From Leptospiraceae bacterium (GTDB lineage Bacteria > Spirochaetota > Leptospiria > Leptospirales > Leptonemataceae), in the NCBI GenBank assembly GCA_002717505.1, contig PBEB01000022.1, positions 57,561-121,560 on the forward strand: a stretch of 64,000 nt of DNA, given 5' to 3'. This document shows positions 1-9,178 of this stretch, in pieces; position 1 is the first letter of the stretch, and each line of letters begins with the position of its first letter. Both the position numbers and the translations under genes were made by a program. The notes under the pieces were generated by a model. That model did not search any database and had not been told where the DNA came from. It saw only the letters and a list, made by a program, of their open reading frames with translations.

Positions 1-2
1 GC

Positions 3-1136
3 GTGGAGGATGCGATTGCCGAGGGAAAAGATAAGGGAAGCCTGAAGATCGCCATGCTTCAGACCGGTACATCGCGAAAGATGCTGGGAAGTCTGGGCGA
101 CTATGATCATGCGGCCTCTTCCATGAATCGCGTGGTGAATCAGTCTCTGGAGATCATTCAGAAAAGCGGCGCCTCCCTGGATCTTCTTATCCTTCCTGAG
201 TCGGCCATCCCCTATCATGGAATAACTCCTGGTCAAAAAGGATATTCTGTTACAATGCATGCCCTGATCTCCTTCATCTATGGTACGGCGCAAACTCCGC
301 TCCTATTCAATCAGCTTCAGACAGACAAGCAGACCCCCGGCCTGACTTATAACACCGCAACACTGATGGATCCGGAATATTCCCAGCAGCACTATCGCAA
401 GAGAGTCCTGATACCTTACGGAGAGTACCTGCCCTTTGAGCAATACTTTCCATGGCTTCGCAAGGTCTTCCCGGCTGCCGGTAACTACTCCCCGGAGAAC
501 CGAAACCAGAACCTGGTAATGGACATGAGCTATTATCCGGATCGGCCGCGACTGCAATTGCTTTCCGTTCAGGAGGCTGGCATAGGGAATCCAGAGACTC
601 TGTGGACCAATCCTGGGGATTCGCTGAGGGGAGGCGAAACGATATATACGAAATCTCTGGGGGAGCCTATTGCTGCCGGCGGAGATTACTCTTACCGGTC
701 TAACAGCATCGATCTTAAATTCGCATTATTGATCTGCTATGAAGATTTGATTCCGGAACTGGCCGTTAGTGCTTTTGCCGAGGAGAATCCAGACTTCATT
801 GTGAATATCAGTAATGATTCCTGGTTAAGCGATAAGCGTGCCATGCAACAGCATTACGGCGCTGCTCGCATTCGCTCCATAGAGACTGGCCGATTCCTAC
901 TTCGAGCCACATTGACAGGCATATCCGGAATTATGGATCCAGCGGGACGGGATTTTGTAGAACCCACGGACGTTGACTCCAGAGGAACATTACTGGAGCA
1001 GGTCCCGGTTCAGGGAAAGGTAGCCACATTGTATTCCTGGTTGGGTCCATGGGCATGGAGAACCCAGGTGCTACTACTGTTGCTAGCTCTCCTCGGAATC
1101 ACAATCCCAGCATTTCTAGCACAGAAAGAGAAATAG
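3..1136 (+). CDS. lnt: Apolipoprotein N-acyltransferase, C-terminal part (5' end outside window)
   Basis: The visible 377 codons hold the carbon-nitrogen hydrolase domain of Lnt and a final hydrophobic helix. Lnt puts the third acyl chain on the N-terminal cysteine of lipoproteins at the periplasmic face of the inner membrane. The catalytic triad can be placed: Glu66 (LPESA), Lys133 (YRKRVLIPYGEY) and Cys245 (LLICYED). The 'LIPYGEYLPFE' stretch is characteristic of Lnt and separates it from soluble nitrilases. The N-terminal membrane helices must lie upstream of the window, so the apparent GTG at base 3 is not the real start. An unusually long, polar stretch of about 75 residues (roughly 160-235) sits between Lys and Cys and may be a lineage-specific insertion. 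The 3' end overlaps the convergent oxidoreductase gene by 38 bases. Confidence 0.93.
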   Translation: MEDAIAEGKDKGSLKIAMLQTGTSRKMLGSLGDYDHAASSMNRVVNQSLEIIQKSGASLDLLILPESAIPYHGITPGQKGYSVTMHALISFIYGTAQTPLLFNQLQTDKQTPGLTYNTATLMDPEYSQQHYRKRVLIPYGEYLPFEQYFPWLRKVFPAAGNYSPENRNQNLVMDMSYYPDRPRLQLLSVQEAGIGNPETLWTNPGDSLRGGETIYTKSLGEPIAAGGDYSYRSNSIDLKFALLICYEDLIPELAVSAFAEENPDFIVNISNDSWLSDKRAMQQHYGAARIRSIETGRFLLRATLTGISGIMDPAGRDFVEPTDVDSRGTLLEQVPVQGKVATLYSWLGPWAWRTQVLLLLLALLGITIPAFLAQKEK

Positions 1137-2184
1137 AAGCCGCAGAAGTCAATCCCGGGCTTTCGATCCCGAGCAAGTGTATGCACCTGCCCTCTTTGCG
1201 AATATAGAAATCTCTGAACTCCTCCCCCTGCAAATAGAGCCGTGGGCGAAGGCCAGCGTAACCAGGACTGAGATCGTCCACAGAATAGCCGGTAAGGATT
1301 CGAGACAGCGACTCTGCAAAATCTTTAGCCGATTGAGTGATGCGATAATCCTCTTTAAACTCGGCCGCCACAGCATTGGGACCGGCATAGGCATCGCCTC
1401 CAGGATGGAACGTATAGTGAACACCAAGGGCTGTGGAGGTTGGATCCGGCAACGGGTAAACAAGCTTCTTTATTGAGTGAGCTTTGCGAAGACGATAGTA
1501 TTCCCCTCGCACAGGTCGGATCTCAATGCCCGTCAGGCCTGCCATAGCAGCAATGTCGTCGGAATAGAGCCCGGCTGTATTTACGATCCACGATGCATGT
1601 ACCTCTTCGCTGCGACTTTCGCTGTCCTGAAGTAGCACTGTGCCACCGCTTGAAGTCAGCGAAAGACCCGTAACCTTTCGACCATTCAGCCAATAGGTTC
1701 CCTGATCTTTCGCATCATTCTGAACTGAATGCAGGTAGGCAGCCGCATCACAAACACCGGTGTTAGGACTGACAATGGCAGCCTGGCCTCGCACTCCCGA
1801 GTATTCCTTTCCGGGGTCCTCAATAATTCGCAGGTCCCTGGCGCCGATATTCTCCGCATTCTGTTTCAATAGCTCAAGTCGACCAAGGGCTTCTGGAGAA
1901 TGGTCCGCCCCGGTGGTGATCAGTTTTCCGCAAATCTGATGGGGAAGCTTTGAGGACCGTAGATAATCCACGGTCAAGTCATGTCCGCGAAGACAGTGAA
2001 ATGCTTTCAGAGAATCCCGGGTATAGTAGATGCCTGCATGCAGAACGCCGGAGTTTCGCCCGGAAGTTGCGTCCCCGGGGTGATGGGACTGATCGCACAG
2101 GGCAACAGAAAGCCCGGCCTTACTGGCCCGAGATGCGATCCAGCTTCCGACAATACCACCTCCGATGATCAATAAATCAATCAA
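1099..2184 (-). CDS. lhgO: FAD-dependent oxidoreductase, L-2-hydroxyglutarate oxidase (LhgO/YgaF) type
   Basis: This is a 361-residue flavoprotein of the DAO family. The N-terminus carries the FAD-binding GGGIVGS glycine motif, followed by ATSGRNSGVLHAGIYY, a signature of the LhgO branch that oxidises L-2-hydroxyglutarate to 2-oxoglutarate and feeds electrons to the quinone pool. Substrate choice is inferred from that signature only. The start is TTG, supported by an AAGGAAA ribosome-binding site that overlaps the stop of the upstream UDP-xylose synthase gene 12 bases away, so the two are probably co-transcribed. The 3' end runs 38 bases into the convergent lnt gene. Another DAO-family oxidase remains possible. 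Confidence 0.82.
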   Translation of the reverse strand: MIDLLIIGGGIVGSWIASRASKAGLSVALCDQSHHPGDATSGRNSGVLHAGIYYTRDSLKAFHCLRGHDLTVDYLRSSKLPHQICGKLITTGADHSPEALGRLELLKQNAENIGARDLRIIEDPGKEYSGVRGQAAIVSPNTGVCDAAAYLHSVQNDAKDQGTYWLNGRKVTGLSLTSSGGTVLLQDSESRSEEVHASWIVNTAGLYSDDIAAMAGLTGIEIRPVRGEYYRLRKAHSIKKLVYPLPDPTSTALGVHYTFHPGGDAYAGPNAVAAEFKEDYRITQSAKDFAESLSRILTGYSVDDLSPGYAGLRPRLYLQGEEFRDFYIRKEGRCIHLLGIESPGLTSAASISLSVLEMLGL

Positions 2185-2196
2185 CGGAAGATTTCC

Positions 2197-3126
2197 TTAT
2201 AAATGCCGGAAGTATTCAATCGTTCGCCGCAGCCCTTCAGCCAGTGGAGCTGTTAATTCATAGTCGAATAGCTGACGTGCAAGGGTTAGATCGGGCCGAC
2301 GTCGGGTGGGATCGTCTTGCGGAAGCGGCTGGTTTACGACTCTGGACTGACTTCCCGTTAGCCGAATGACCTCTTGAGCCAGCTCCTGAACAGTAAATTC
2401 TCCATCGTTTCCGAGATTAACAGGACCTGTGTGGCCTTCATGTTTCATGAATTTCAGGATGCCATTGACCAGATCGTCTACGTAGCAGAAAGACCTGGTC
2501 TGGGTCCCGTCTCCGTAAATGGTAATGTCTTCTCCTTTCAGAGCCTGCACGATAAAGTTGGATACCACTCGTCCATCCGCTGGATCCATTCTGGGTCCAT
2601 AGGTATTGAAAATTCGAATAACCCGGATGTCCACTCCATGCATGCGATGATAATCGAAGCAAAGAGTCTCGGCGGCTCGCTTTCCTTCATCGTAGCAGGC
2701 ACGGATGCCAATGGGATTTACGCTGCCACGATAGGATTCGGGCTGGGGATGTACTTCAGGGTCGCCATAGACTTCGGAGGTGCTGGCCTGAAGCAGTCGA
2801 GCTCCGGTCCTTTTTGCCAGGCCAAGCAAGTTCATGGTGCCAAGCACCGATGTTTTCATGGTCTTTACGGGATTGGCCTGGTAATGCACCGGACTTGCCG
2901 GGCAGGCCATATTGTATATACGATCTACTTCAATGCGAATGGGTTCCGTGATGTCGTGCCGAATGAGTTCAAAGTTTCGGTTATTCAGCAAGTGGGCAAT
3001 GTTCCGACGTCGACCGGTGAAAAAATTGTCCAGGCAAATGACATAGTCTCCCTGTTCGAGGAGTCTTTCACATAGATGGGAACCAATAAATCCGGCACCG
3101 CCGGTAACAAGCACTGTATGGGACAT
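2197..3126 (-). CDS. UDP-glucuronate decarboxylase (UDP-xylose synthase), extended SDR
   Basis: The protein (309 residues) is an NAD-dependent extended short-chain dehydrogenase. It has the N-terminal [10 protein letters not shown] dinucleotide motif, a conserved [10 protein letters not shown] stretch, STSEVYGDP with the catalytic Ser, and the YDEGKR pair of catalytic Tyr and Lys. The combination of [20 protein letters not shown] and the length near 310 is typical of the UXS family, which turns UDP-glucuronate into UDP-xylose for surface polysaccharide. It lacks the formyltransferase domain of ArnA. It lies just upstream of the LhgO-type gene on the same strand. A generic dTDP-glucose dehydratase is less likely because of these motifs. 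Confidence 0.9.
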   Translation of the reverse strand: MSHTVLVTGGAGFIGSHLCERLLEQGDYVICLDNFFTGRRRNIAHLLNNRNFELIRHDITEPIRIEVDRIYNMACPASPVHYQANPVKTMKTSVLGTMNLLGLAKRTGARLLQASTSEVYGDPEVHPQPESYRGSVNPIGIRACYDEGKRAAETLCFDYHRMHGVDIRVIRIFNTYGPRMDPADGRVVSNFIVQALKGEDITIYGDGTQTRSFCYVDDLVNGILKFMKHEGHTGPVNLGNDGEFTVQELAQEVIRLTGSQSRVVNQPLPQDDPTRRRPDLTLARQLFDYELTAPLAEGLRRTIEYFRHL

Positions 3127-3214
3127 CCATTACAGGGTTAGATTTCAGACATCACAGGCAACCAGAAATCAATAGCGTCTATTCTGAGGCAATGCCATGG
3201 CACATTTCCAGGTG

Positions 3215-4093
3215 CTAGGAGAAGGATGAGTTTCGGTCAGCGGCTGCCAGCTCTTCCTGTGGCGTCTGCTCCCAGTGGCCCGGGTACGGCGGCACTGGAC
3301 CGGCATCCTGGGAAATATTAGAGCCCATTTCGTCCGGTCCGCCTTCAACGGCCGGGGCGAAGGGGATATCGCCAGCAGGGACAGCGTCCAGGTCAGGAGC
3401 CGCTTCTGGCTCCTCCGGTTCGGAGTAGTGGACCGCTTCCCGGACAGCAGGCGCCAGTACCAGGTAGGATTGCAGCAGAATGATTGCCGTCCAGACCACA
3501 GATACAGTGACAGCAGTGAATCCCACGGAGCCATCCTCCAGAGCATCCGACCCGAGATACGAGGCCAGGATGGCCGCATCGGTACTATCTACATCCCGGG
3601 TGAAATCGAAGAGATCGAACAGACTGTAGAATAGAAAGAAAACTCCAATGGCGGTGAGAGCCCCTCTGGCAGGCTTCTCTCCCAGACCAGCTATGACGAT
3701 AAATGCCAGACCATAACCAATGCCTGTGTAGAAAGCAGTGTCCAGGGGCGAAGTAAACAACCAGGAGAAATAGATCAGCAAAACAGCGAACACAATTAAG
3801 GAGGCTCGCTCCAGTCTTCCTACCAGCGATTGCCGCAGCAACACAGCCCCTGTGAGTGCACAGCCGATGTATCCCGCAGACACGGCAGCCACAAAGCCCA
3901 GATTGGAGAAATCGCCTGTAACCAGAGTTTTTCCGGACTCATTCCAGCTCACTTCTATTGAATCCAATCGTACACCTGCCGCCAGCGAAAGGAATCCATG
4001 CCACATTTCATGAACCAGGACAACAAGTAGCTTGACCGGTCGCAGGAGATTGGAATCCCAGAACAGGGTTAGTCCGAGGCCTATGGCCACCAT
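3215..4093 (-). CDS. M50-family (M50B-like) integral membrane metalloprotease
   Basis: This multi-spanning membrane protein has a metal-binding HEMWH (HExxH) motif at the end of its first hydrophobic segment, followed by the small-residue run GFLSLAAG, as in M50B-like site-2 protease relatives. About seven further hydrophobic segments follow, then a hydrophilic, proline- and acid-rich tail of about 60 residues. A clear second metal-ligand motif is not obvious, so protease activity is inferred. The start is uncertain. The frame is open to a TTG at 4177, which would overlap the divergent mnmC start, while an ATG at 4093 just before the first helix and a GTG at 4117 are alternatives. I use 4093. 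The substrate is unknown. Confidence 0.75.
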   Translation of the reverse strand: MVAIGLGLTLFWDSNLLRPVKLLVVLVHEMWHGFLSLAAGVRLDSIEVSWNESGKTLVTGDFSNLGFVAAVSAGYIGCALTGAVLLRQSLVGRLERASLIVFAVLLIYFSWLFTSPLDTAFYTGIGYGLAFIVIAGLGEKPARGALTAIGVFFLFYSLFDLFDFTRDVDSTDAAILASYLGSDALEDGSVGFTAVTVSVVWTAIILLQSYLVLAPAVREAVHYSEPEEPEAAPDLDAVPAGDIPFAPAVEGGPDEMGSNISQDAGPVPPYPGHWEQTPQEELAAADRNSSFS

Positions 4094-4138
4094 TAACAGG
4101 AAACGCTTCCCAGCCACATTGAGATTATCGGCAGATTC

Positions 4139-6142
4139 ATGATTCAGATCCAGGACGGAAAGGTCTTCAATTCCCAATTCCAGGATATCTACTTCAGTCA
4201 GGAGGATGGGGCGGCGGAATCTGATTATGTCTTTTTGAAGGGAAACGATCTTGAGGGTCGTTTCGCGGACCTTTCATTGCATGAAACCTTCGTTATTGGA
4301 GAGCTTGGATTTGGCACTGGATTGAATTTTGTTCTGGCCCGAAGGCTATTTTTAGAACGAGCTCCGGCAGAAGCGCGACTTCAGTATTATTCTTTTGAGA
4401 TCGATTTGCCCAGCTCCTCCCTGTGCCGAAGAAGCCTGTCATTATTTCCTGATCTAAGGTCCGATGCCTCGCTCCTTCGCAAAAAATTGCGAGGAGTGCT
4501 GCAGAAAAACACCGGGGTTCATACTCTCTTTTTCGATAATCGGGTGCGCCTCACGCTGATCCTGGGAGACGCCAGGGAAGAAATCCAAAAAATGATAATG
4601 AGCTGCGATGCATGGTTTCTGGATGGTTTCGCGCCGGCCAGGAATCCAGAAATGTGGCAGTCCGATCTTTTCTTCGAAATTGCAGCGAGAAGCAAGCCCG
4701 ATGCAAGCTTCTCCAGTTTTACGGCTGCCGGTGGAGTCCGCTCGGCGTTGATGGAGGCCGGGTTTAGTGTAGAACGAGTGCCCGGCTTTGGCAGAAAGAA
4801 GCACATGATTCGCGGTTCACTTACCGGGCAATCGTCTTCCAGAGAGTCAATGGAATCGTCTCGCGGAAAACAGGGTTTGGTGGCGACTCGGGCATCGTCA
4901 TCGAATAAAGCAAGCCCTGGCCCATTCCGGGCGTCGGTGTCTTTCTTGCCAGCTGGAACTGTCAATATAATCGGAGGTGGTTTGGCCGGTCTTGCCACTG
5001 CTCATGCATTGATTCAAAGAAATATACCGGTGCAGCTTTTTGAAGCCAGCACCGTTGCCAGTGGCGCATCCGGAAATCTTGCTGGAATGGCGGCAGCGAG
5101 CATAACGGCAGAACCAACATCGGGCAGTTTGATTGGTCTTCGCGCTCAGAGTATGTTCATATCCTGGCTCAGCGAACAGGAAGGATTCTGGAAGAAACCG
5201 GGAATGGTGCGAAAGCGGGAGGACTGGGAGAGATATTTGCGTGGGACAGATTCGCATCGATTGACAAACTCATTTCTTAGCCATAGCAGAAAAGAAACCA
5301 TGATCGGCTTCAGCGCTGCGGTAGAGCCCGCTACTCTCTGCCAATACTATCTGGAGCGTTGTCAGATGTCAGGAATCTTTCGGCTGTATCAAGGGCAGGA
5401 AGTGAGTCCGGATGATTTACAAAAGACCGGCGAAGAAAGCATCTGGGTGCTCTGTAACGCCATCGGTATCCAGGACTTTTATCAGGCTCGTTTTATTCCG
5501 CAAAAGCCGGTAAGAGGTCAGGTACTTCATTTACCTCTGGGACGTTCCCCTTATCGCTTTCCTGTTACGAATCAGCTCTACATGGTTCCTGTTCCCTCGA
5601 ACCCCGAGCTATGGGTCCTGGGGGCCACGTTTGATATGCATCTAAGCGATACTCATCGTTTACCGCAGCGGGATGAGTACCTTTTGTCCGAAATGCAGGA
5701 GCGATTGCCGGACTTTGCCAGAAGTCTTCCAGCAGATACCATCAGACAAATAGAGAATAGAGAACTCCAGGGCAGGGTGGGATTTCGCAGCCAGTCCAGA
5801 GACTATCTGCCGGTCTGCGGAGCTGTACCTGTTGCGAAGCAGTTTTTGAAGAAGTATGACAATCATTATACTCTTCCGGGAGAACAGAAGAAAGCAATAG
5901 ATTATGCGAAAATTAACCGGCAAGTTCAGAGACATCCCGGTTTGTATATTAATGCCTGCCACGGAAGTCGAGGGATAACTACATCTTTTCTATGCGCAGA
6001 AATCATCGCAGCTCAGATTGCCAAAGAAGGATGGCCCCTGGAGTCTTCGCTGGTGGACGCCATGGATCCCGTACGCTTCCTCTGGAAAACTGTGAAGCAA
6101 TCTCCCTCGAATCGACCGGACTGGGCGAGGGAAACCAATTGA
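4139..6142 (+). CDS. mnmC: Bifunctional tRNA mnm5s2U biosynthesis protein MnmC
   Basis: This two-domain enzyme of 667 residues performs the last two steps of wobble uridine-34 modification in tRNA. Residues 1-230 form the methyltransferase domain, with IYFSQEDGAAESDYVFL, the SAM-binding GELGFGTGLNF at 54-63 and FLDGFAPARNPEMW at 160-173. Residues 270-640 form the FAD oxidoreductase domain, with GGGLAGLATA from 279 and the ASGASGNLAGM signature. The FAD domain removes carboxymethyl from cmnm5U and the methyltransferase then methylates nm5U. The first codons match the usual N-terminus of the family, which supports the ATG at 4139 and argues for a shorter divergent M50 gene. Both domains look intact. 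Confidence 0.92.
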   Translation: MIQIQDGKVFNSQFQDIYFSQEDGAAESDYVFLKGNDLEGRFADLSLHETFVIGELGFGTGLNFVLARRLFLERAPAEARLQYYSFEIDLPSSSLCRRSLSLFPDLRSDASLLRKKLRGVLQKNTGVHTLFFDNRVRLTLILGDAREEIQKMIMSCDAWFLDGFAPARNPEMWQSDLFFEIAARSKPDASFSSFTAAGGVRSALMEAGFSVERVPGFGRKKHMIRGSLTGQSSSRESMESSRGKQGLVATRASSSNKASPGPFRASVSFLPAGTVNIIGGGLAGLATAHALIQRNIPVQLFEASTVASGASGNLAGMAAASITAEPTSGSLIGLRAQSMFISWLSEQEGFWKKPGMVRKREDWERYLRGTDSHRLTNSFLSHSRKETMIGFSAAVEPATLCQYYLERCQMSGIFRLYQGQEVSPDDLQKTGEESIWVLCNAIGIQDFYQARFIPQKPVRGQVLHLPLGRSPYRFPVTNQLYMVPVPSNPELWVLGATFDMHLSDTHRLPQRDEYLLSEMQERLPDFARSLPADTIRQIENRELQGRVGFRSQSRDYLPVCGAVPVAKQFLKKYDNHYTLPGEQKKAIDYAKINRQVQRHPGLYINACHGSRGITTSFLCAEIIAAQIAKEGWPLESSLVDAMDPVRFLWKTVKQSPSNRPDWARETN

Positions 6143-6191
6143 AGCTATCGGGATTGCTGAAACAATTGGTGGCCCTGAGTAGCAAGCGCCG

Positions 6192-7271
6192 TCATCTAGG
6201 CAGGCGATAGACTCCAATCAGCGGCAAATGATCACTAATGGACAGAGTATCTTCGTTTCGCACTCTGTAGGACTGCTGCTCAAGACCAGCGGAATAGAAG
6301 ATATAATCGATGGTTCGATCCGGGGCCTGGACGATATGACTATTCGGAAAGTGAGTATAAAAGTTAGACTGCTGCGGTCCGTTCAGAGCCTCTGCACCTA
6401 CACTGGAGTTGAACTCAGCAAATAGAGTCTGAATTTCGCTGTCCTCTTGATAGAACACTTGATCGTTCTTGTGTAATTGCGATCGATCCCATCCCGGAGG
6501 AAGCAAATTGAAGTCTCCTCCTATAATCCAGTCGTTGCCCTCTTCATTTAGTTTAAGAAGAAGATCTCTCACTTCCGATACCTGGCGCTCCATAATGTCT
6601 GTGCCCTGCGCAAAAGCATCCAGGTGCGTATTTAATACAACCAGCGGCTTTCGGTCTTCCACGGATATCCGGGACTCCAGAATCGCTCTCTTTAAATAGA
6701 ATTGCTGAGAAATCATATCCATGGGCATAATGCTTAGCTGGTGACGCCGGGCAGATTCCATGCGAAAGCGGCTTATTGTAAGAAGTTTCATTCCTACAGA
6801 ACCCATTACGTTCGGATCAGGCACGAAGTCCGCTTTCCAGTAATAAGCGCTGGTATGGCAGGGATAATCTGGGCCCAGTCCATCCATAATCTCTACGATC
6901 TGGTCCATGTAATTGGTAGACTTCGCATCCACATTTACCTCTTGAAGCAACAGTACGTCCGGTTTTTCGCTTTTTACAATCTCCAGGAATTCTGCAAGGG
7001 TCTTCTTCACTTCGGAGAATTCTGGTTCCTGGTCCTTTCCCGATCCGTCGGAGACGTCGTACCAGAAAACATAGCTCTTTCCAGCCATGTATTGAACATT
7101 CCAGTTCATTACTTTGACTTCCTGACCGGGCTGCAGATCCGGCGCATCCGCTGCACATTGGACTTTCATGTCTTCAATGGGTTCTGGGTGATAGGTGATC
7201 AAATTGATTGTTAGAACCAGCGCGCCCAATATACCCGCAAGGCTCAGTCCTGTAATTTTAAGAGCTTTCAT
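6192..7271 (-). CDS. Membrane-anchored endonuclease/exonuclease/phosphatase (EEP) family hydrolase
   Basis: An N-terminal hydrophobic segment (about residues 5-24) is followed by a periplasmic or surface EEP domain. The family's metal and catalytic motifs are all readable: MNWNVQY, LLLQEVN, NTHLD, GGDFN, DYIF and SDHLPL. EEP enzymes include DNases, inositol phosphatases and sphingomyelinases, and the motifs alone do not decide between them. I choose the ATG at 7271, directly before the membrane segment. A TTG at 7304 immediately after the PanE-type stop would add 11 residues. It is the last gene of the operon of the 612-residue protein, prmA and panE. Confidence 0.8.
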   Translation of the reverse strand: MKALKITGLSLAGILGALVLTINLITYHPEPIEDMKVQCAADAPDLQPGQEVKVMNWNVQYMAGKSYVFWYDVSDGSGKDQEPEFSEVKKTLAEFLEIVKSEKPDVLLLQEVNVDAKSTNYMDQIVEIMDGLGPDYPCHTSAYYWKADFVPDPNVMGSVGMKLLTISRFRMESARRHQLSIMPMDMISQQFYLKRAILESRISVEDRKPLVVLNTHLDAFAQGTDIMERQVSEVRDLLLKLNEEGNDWIIGGDFNLLPPGWDRSQLHKNDQVFYQEDSEIQTLFAEFNSSVGAEALNGPQQSNFYTHFPNSHIVQAPDRTIDYIFYSAGLEQQSYRVRNEDTLSISDHLPLIGVYRLPR

Positions 7272-7304
7272 GAGCCCCGAAGAATTGTGGATACGGGAAG
7301 CCAA

Positions 7305-8291
7305 TCAACCGTTTTTCATGTGTGCGCTTCGGATAAGCTGCACGATGGTAGAATTCACGGGTGCCTTCAAGCCATGGCTTTCGCTTCGTTCCACAATGAA
7401 TCCGTTCATGGCCATGATCTCCGTAGCTCGACCCTTCTGTATGTCGGCCAGCATACTCGGTTCATGTTCCGCTGTGGCCGGTATCAAAGTTTGCTGTAAA
7501 TGATCAAAGTAATCCTGAGCTGAAGCCCAGAAGAGAGGAGCCTTTTCCAGCGCGGCCAAGGCGAAGGCTTCATCCAAAATCTCCTTCATAAGTTCCAGCG
7601 CTGGCTCTACTCGGAGTTCACCGTAAGGCAATTTTAGAAGGGCACCCAGAGGATTTAGGCAACAGTTGTAGAGAAGCTTGGCCCATAGAAAGGAAATCAT
7701 TCGGTCACTGTATTCGAAAACGAGCGGGGTTTCAGAAAGTATATCTACAAGACTCCGTGCTGCCTCGGGGTAAACGGAATTGCTCTGCGAATCATTGGTC
7801 TCCAGCCAGCCAATCTTTCCGGGACCTCCATAGACGGTGATCCTGACATGTCCAGGGTCCGGAATATCGTATCCCGTGATCGTCATCCCGCTGAGGATGA
7901 TGGGTAGTTGCGTTATCCCGCCGGATGTAAGAGTCTCTCGAATGGTTTCCAGATTGCCCATTCCATTCTGGATATGGGCCCAGACCGGTCGCTCAGGATC
8001 TGGAATCGCCTGAATGAGCTCCTCTGTGGCTATACGAGTAGCCGGAGACTTTACAGTTATCAGAACCCAGTCCAGAGGCTTCTGAAGAAAAGGATGGTCC
8101 TTGAGTGCGCCCTCCTTGCATACCAAGGGCGTGTGCTGACTGGAGCCCAGTATTCCATCAATTGCCAGCCCATGATCCGCCATGGCATCCATATGGGCTC
8201 CTCTACCTACGAGAAGCACTTCATGATTGCGAGAAAGGTAGCCGCCAATGGCACTACCCACGGCCCCTGCTCCCATCACCAGGATTCTCAT
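7305..8291 (-). CDS. panE: 2-dehydropantoate 2-reductase (ketopantoate reductase) family protein
   Basis: The 328-residue protein begins with the NAD(P)-binding GAGAVGSAIGGYLS motif and reads through as a PanE/ApbA reductase: a Rossmann domain (to about residue 185), then a helical domain with FLWAKLLYNCCLNPLGAL, which contains the conserved Lys and Asn of the active site, and GHxxEIxxxNG-like residues near the C-terminus (GRATEIMAMNG). PanE reduces ketopantoate to pantoate in pantothenate synthesis, though paralogues with other 2-keto acids exist. Its ATG overlaps the stop of prmA by 4 bases, so the two are translationally coupled. Confidence 0.85.
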   Translation of the reverse strand: MRILVMGAGAVGSAIGGYLSRNHEVLLVGRGAHMDAMADHGLAIDGILGSSQHTPLVCKEGALKDHPFLQKPLDWVLITVKSPATRIATEELIQAIPDPERPVWAHIQNGMGNLETIRETLTSGGITQLPIILSGMTITGYDIPDPGHVRITVYGGPGKIGWLETNDSQSNSVYPEAARSLVDILSETPLVFEYSDRMISFLWAKLLYNCCLNPLGALLKLPYGELRVEPALELMKEILDEAFALAALEKAPLFWASAQDYFDHLQQTLIPATAEHEPSMLADIQKGRATEIMAMNGFIVERSESHGLKAPVNSTIVQLIRSAHMKNG

Positions 8292-9178
8292 GCAGATTTG
8301 TGGAACTCCATAACCAGCCAGCCATCATCTTCCATTTCGCTTTGAAGATTCCAGCCAGGGAAAGCATCGAGAAAGTCCTGCTTCTGCTCTACGATAATGC
8401 CAGATACAATGAGTCGTTGCCCGGGAAGGGTTGTGACAACGTCTTTCGCTGACAGAAAGACATTTAGAGTAATGTTGGCCAGAGTGAGGTCCGCATCGAA
8501 GGACATGATTTGAGGAAGCTCGAAGCCGCCTTTTAATACTTCCACAGAATCGTTGTTTTCGAAATTGAGATCAAGATTGGAATTCGTTGCGTGGACTGCA
8601 TTTCCATCTACATCGAATGCAAGGACCGTACTGGCTCCCATGCGAAGCGCCGCGATGGTAAGGATTCCGGAACCGCATCCTGCATCCAATACCTTCATAT
8701 TATCCAGGGGATTGTTTTCCATCCATCGCACCATCATCCGACTGGTTGCATGCAGTCCGGTGCCGAATGCCAGGCCGGGATCAAGGTAGATTCTCTTGCG
8801 AGCACCAAAGCGGGCATCGTCTTCTGTTCCTTTGAACCAGGAAGGTACTACCGCAAATCCTTCGCCCAGCACAAAGGGTCGGTAGTGCTCTTTATACGCT
8901 TCTTGATAGTCCGATTGCTCGATTGTATTCTCATCGAGGTAGTAACTCTCGATACCGCAGGCCAGAAGAACCGCTTCCAGATCCCATCGGCACTCAACGC
9001 ATTCTACCGGGAAATAGAGTACAAGGGTTGTCTGATCGCTGGCCGGTCGGTTCTCTTCGTAGAGTACCTCGTAATAGCCGGATAGATCCGGAATCAGGTT
9101 TTGATCCAGAAGTGCAGTCAATGCCTGGGCATCGTCCTGGCCAAGATGTAAGCTTATTTCATGGTAGGATGAACTCAA
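8288..9178 (-). CDS. prmA: Ribosomal protein L11 methyltransferase
   Basis: The protein has 296 residues, the normal length for PrmA. The N-terminal half is a substrate-binding domain. The C-terminal half has the SAM-binding VLDAGCGSGILTIAAL motif and the PrmA-specific DPGLAFGTGLHATS loop, followed by LANITLNVFL (the NPPY-like N-I motif of the family). It methylates ribosomal protein L11. The start codon overlaps the stop of the upstream 612-residue protein (ATGA), and the 3' end overlaps panE in the same way. Confidence 0.93.
   Translation of the reverse strand: MSSSYHEISLHLGQDDAQALTALLDQNLIPDLSGYYEVLYEENRPASDQTTLVLYFPVECVECRWDLEAVLLACGIESYYLDENTIEQSDYQEAYKEHYRPFVLGEGFAVVPSWFKGTEDDARFGARKRIYLDPGLAFGTGLHATSRMMVRWMENNPLDNMKVLDAGCGSGILTIAALRMGASTVLAFDVDGNAVHATNSNLDLNFENNDSVEVLKGGFELPQIMSFDADLTLANITLNVFLSAKDVVTTLPGQRLIVSGIIVEQKQDFLDAFPGWNLQSEMEDDGWLVMEFHKSA

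Noticed and set aside
2374..3075. Plus-strand 233-codon frame opposite the UDP-xylose synthase gene
   Set aside because: Antisense to a gene with complete family motifs; no independent support.
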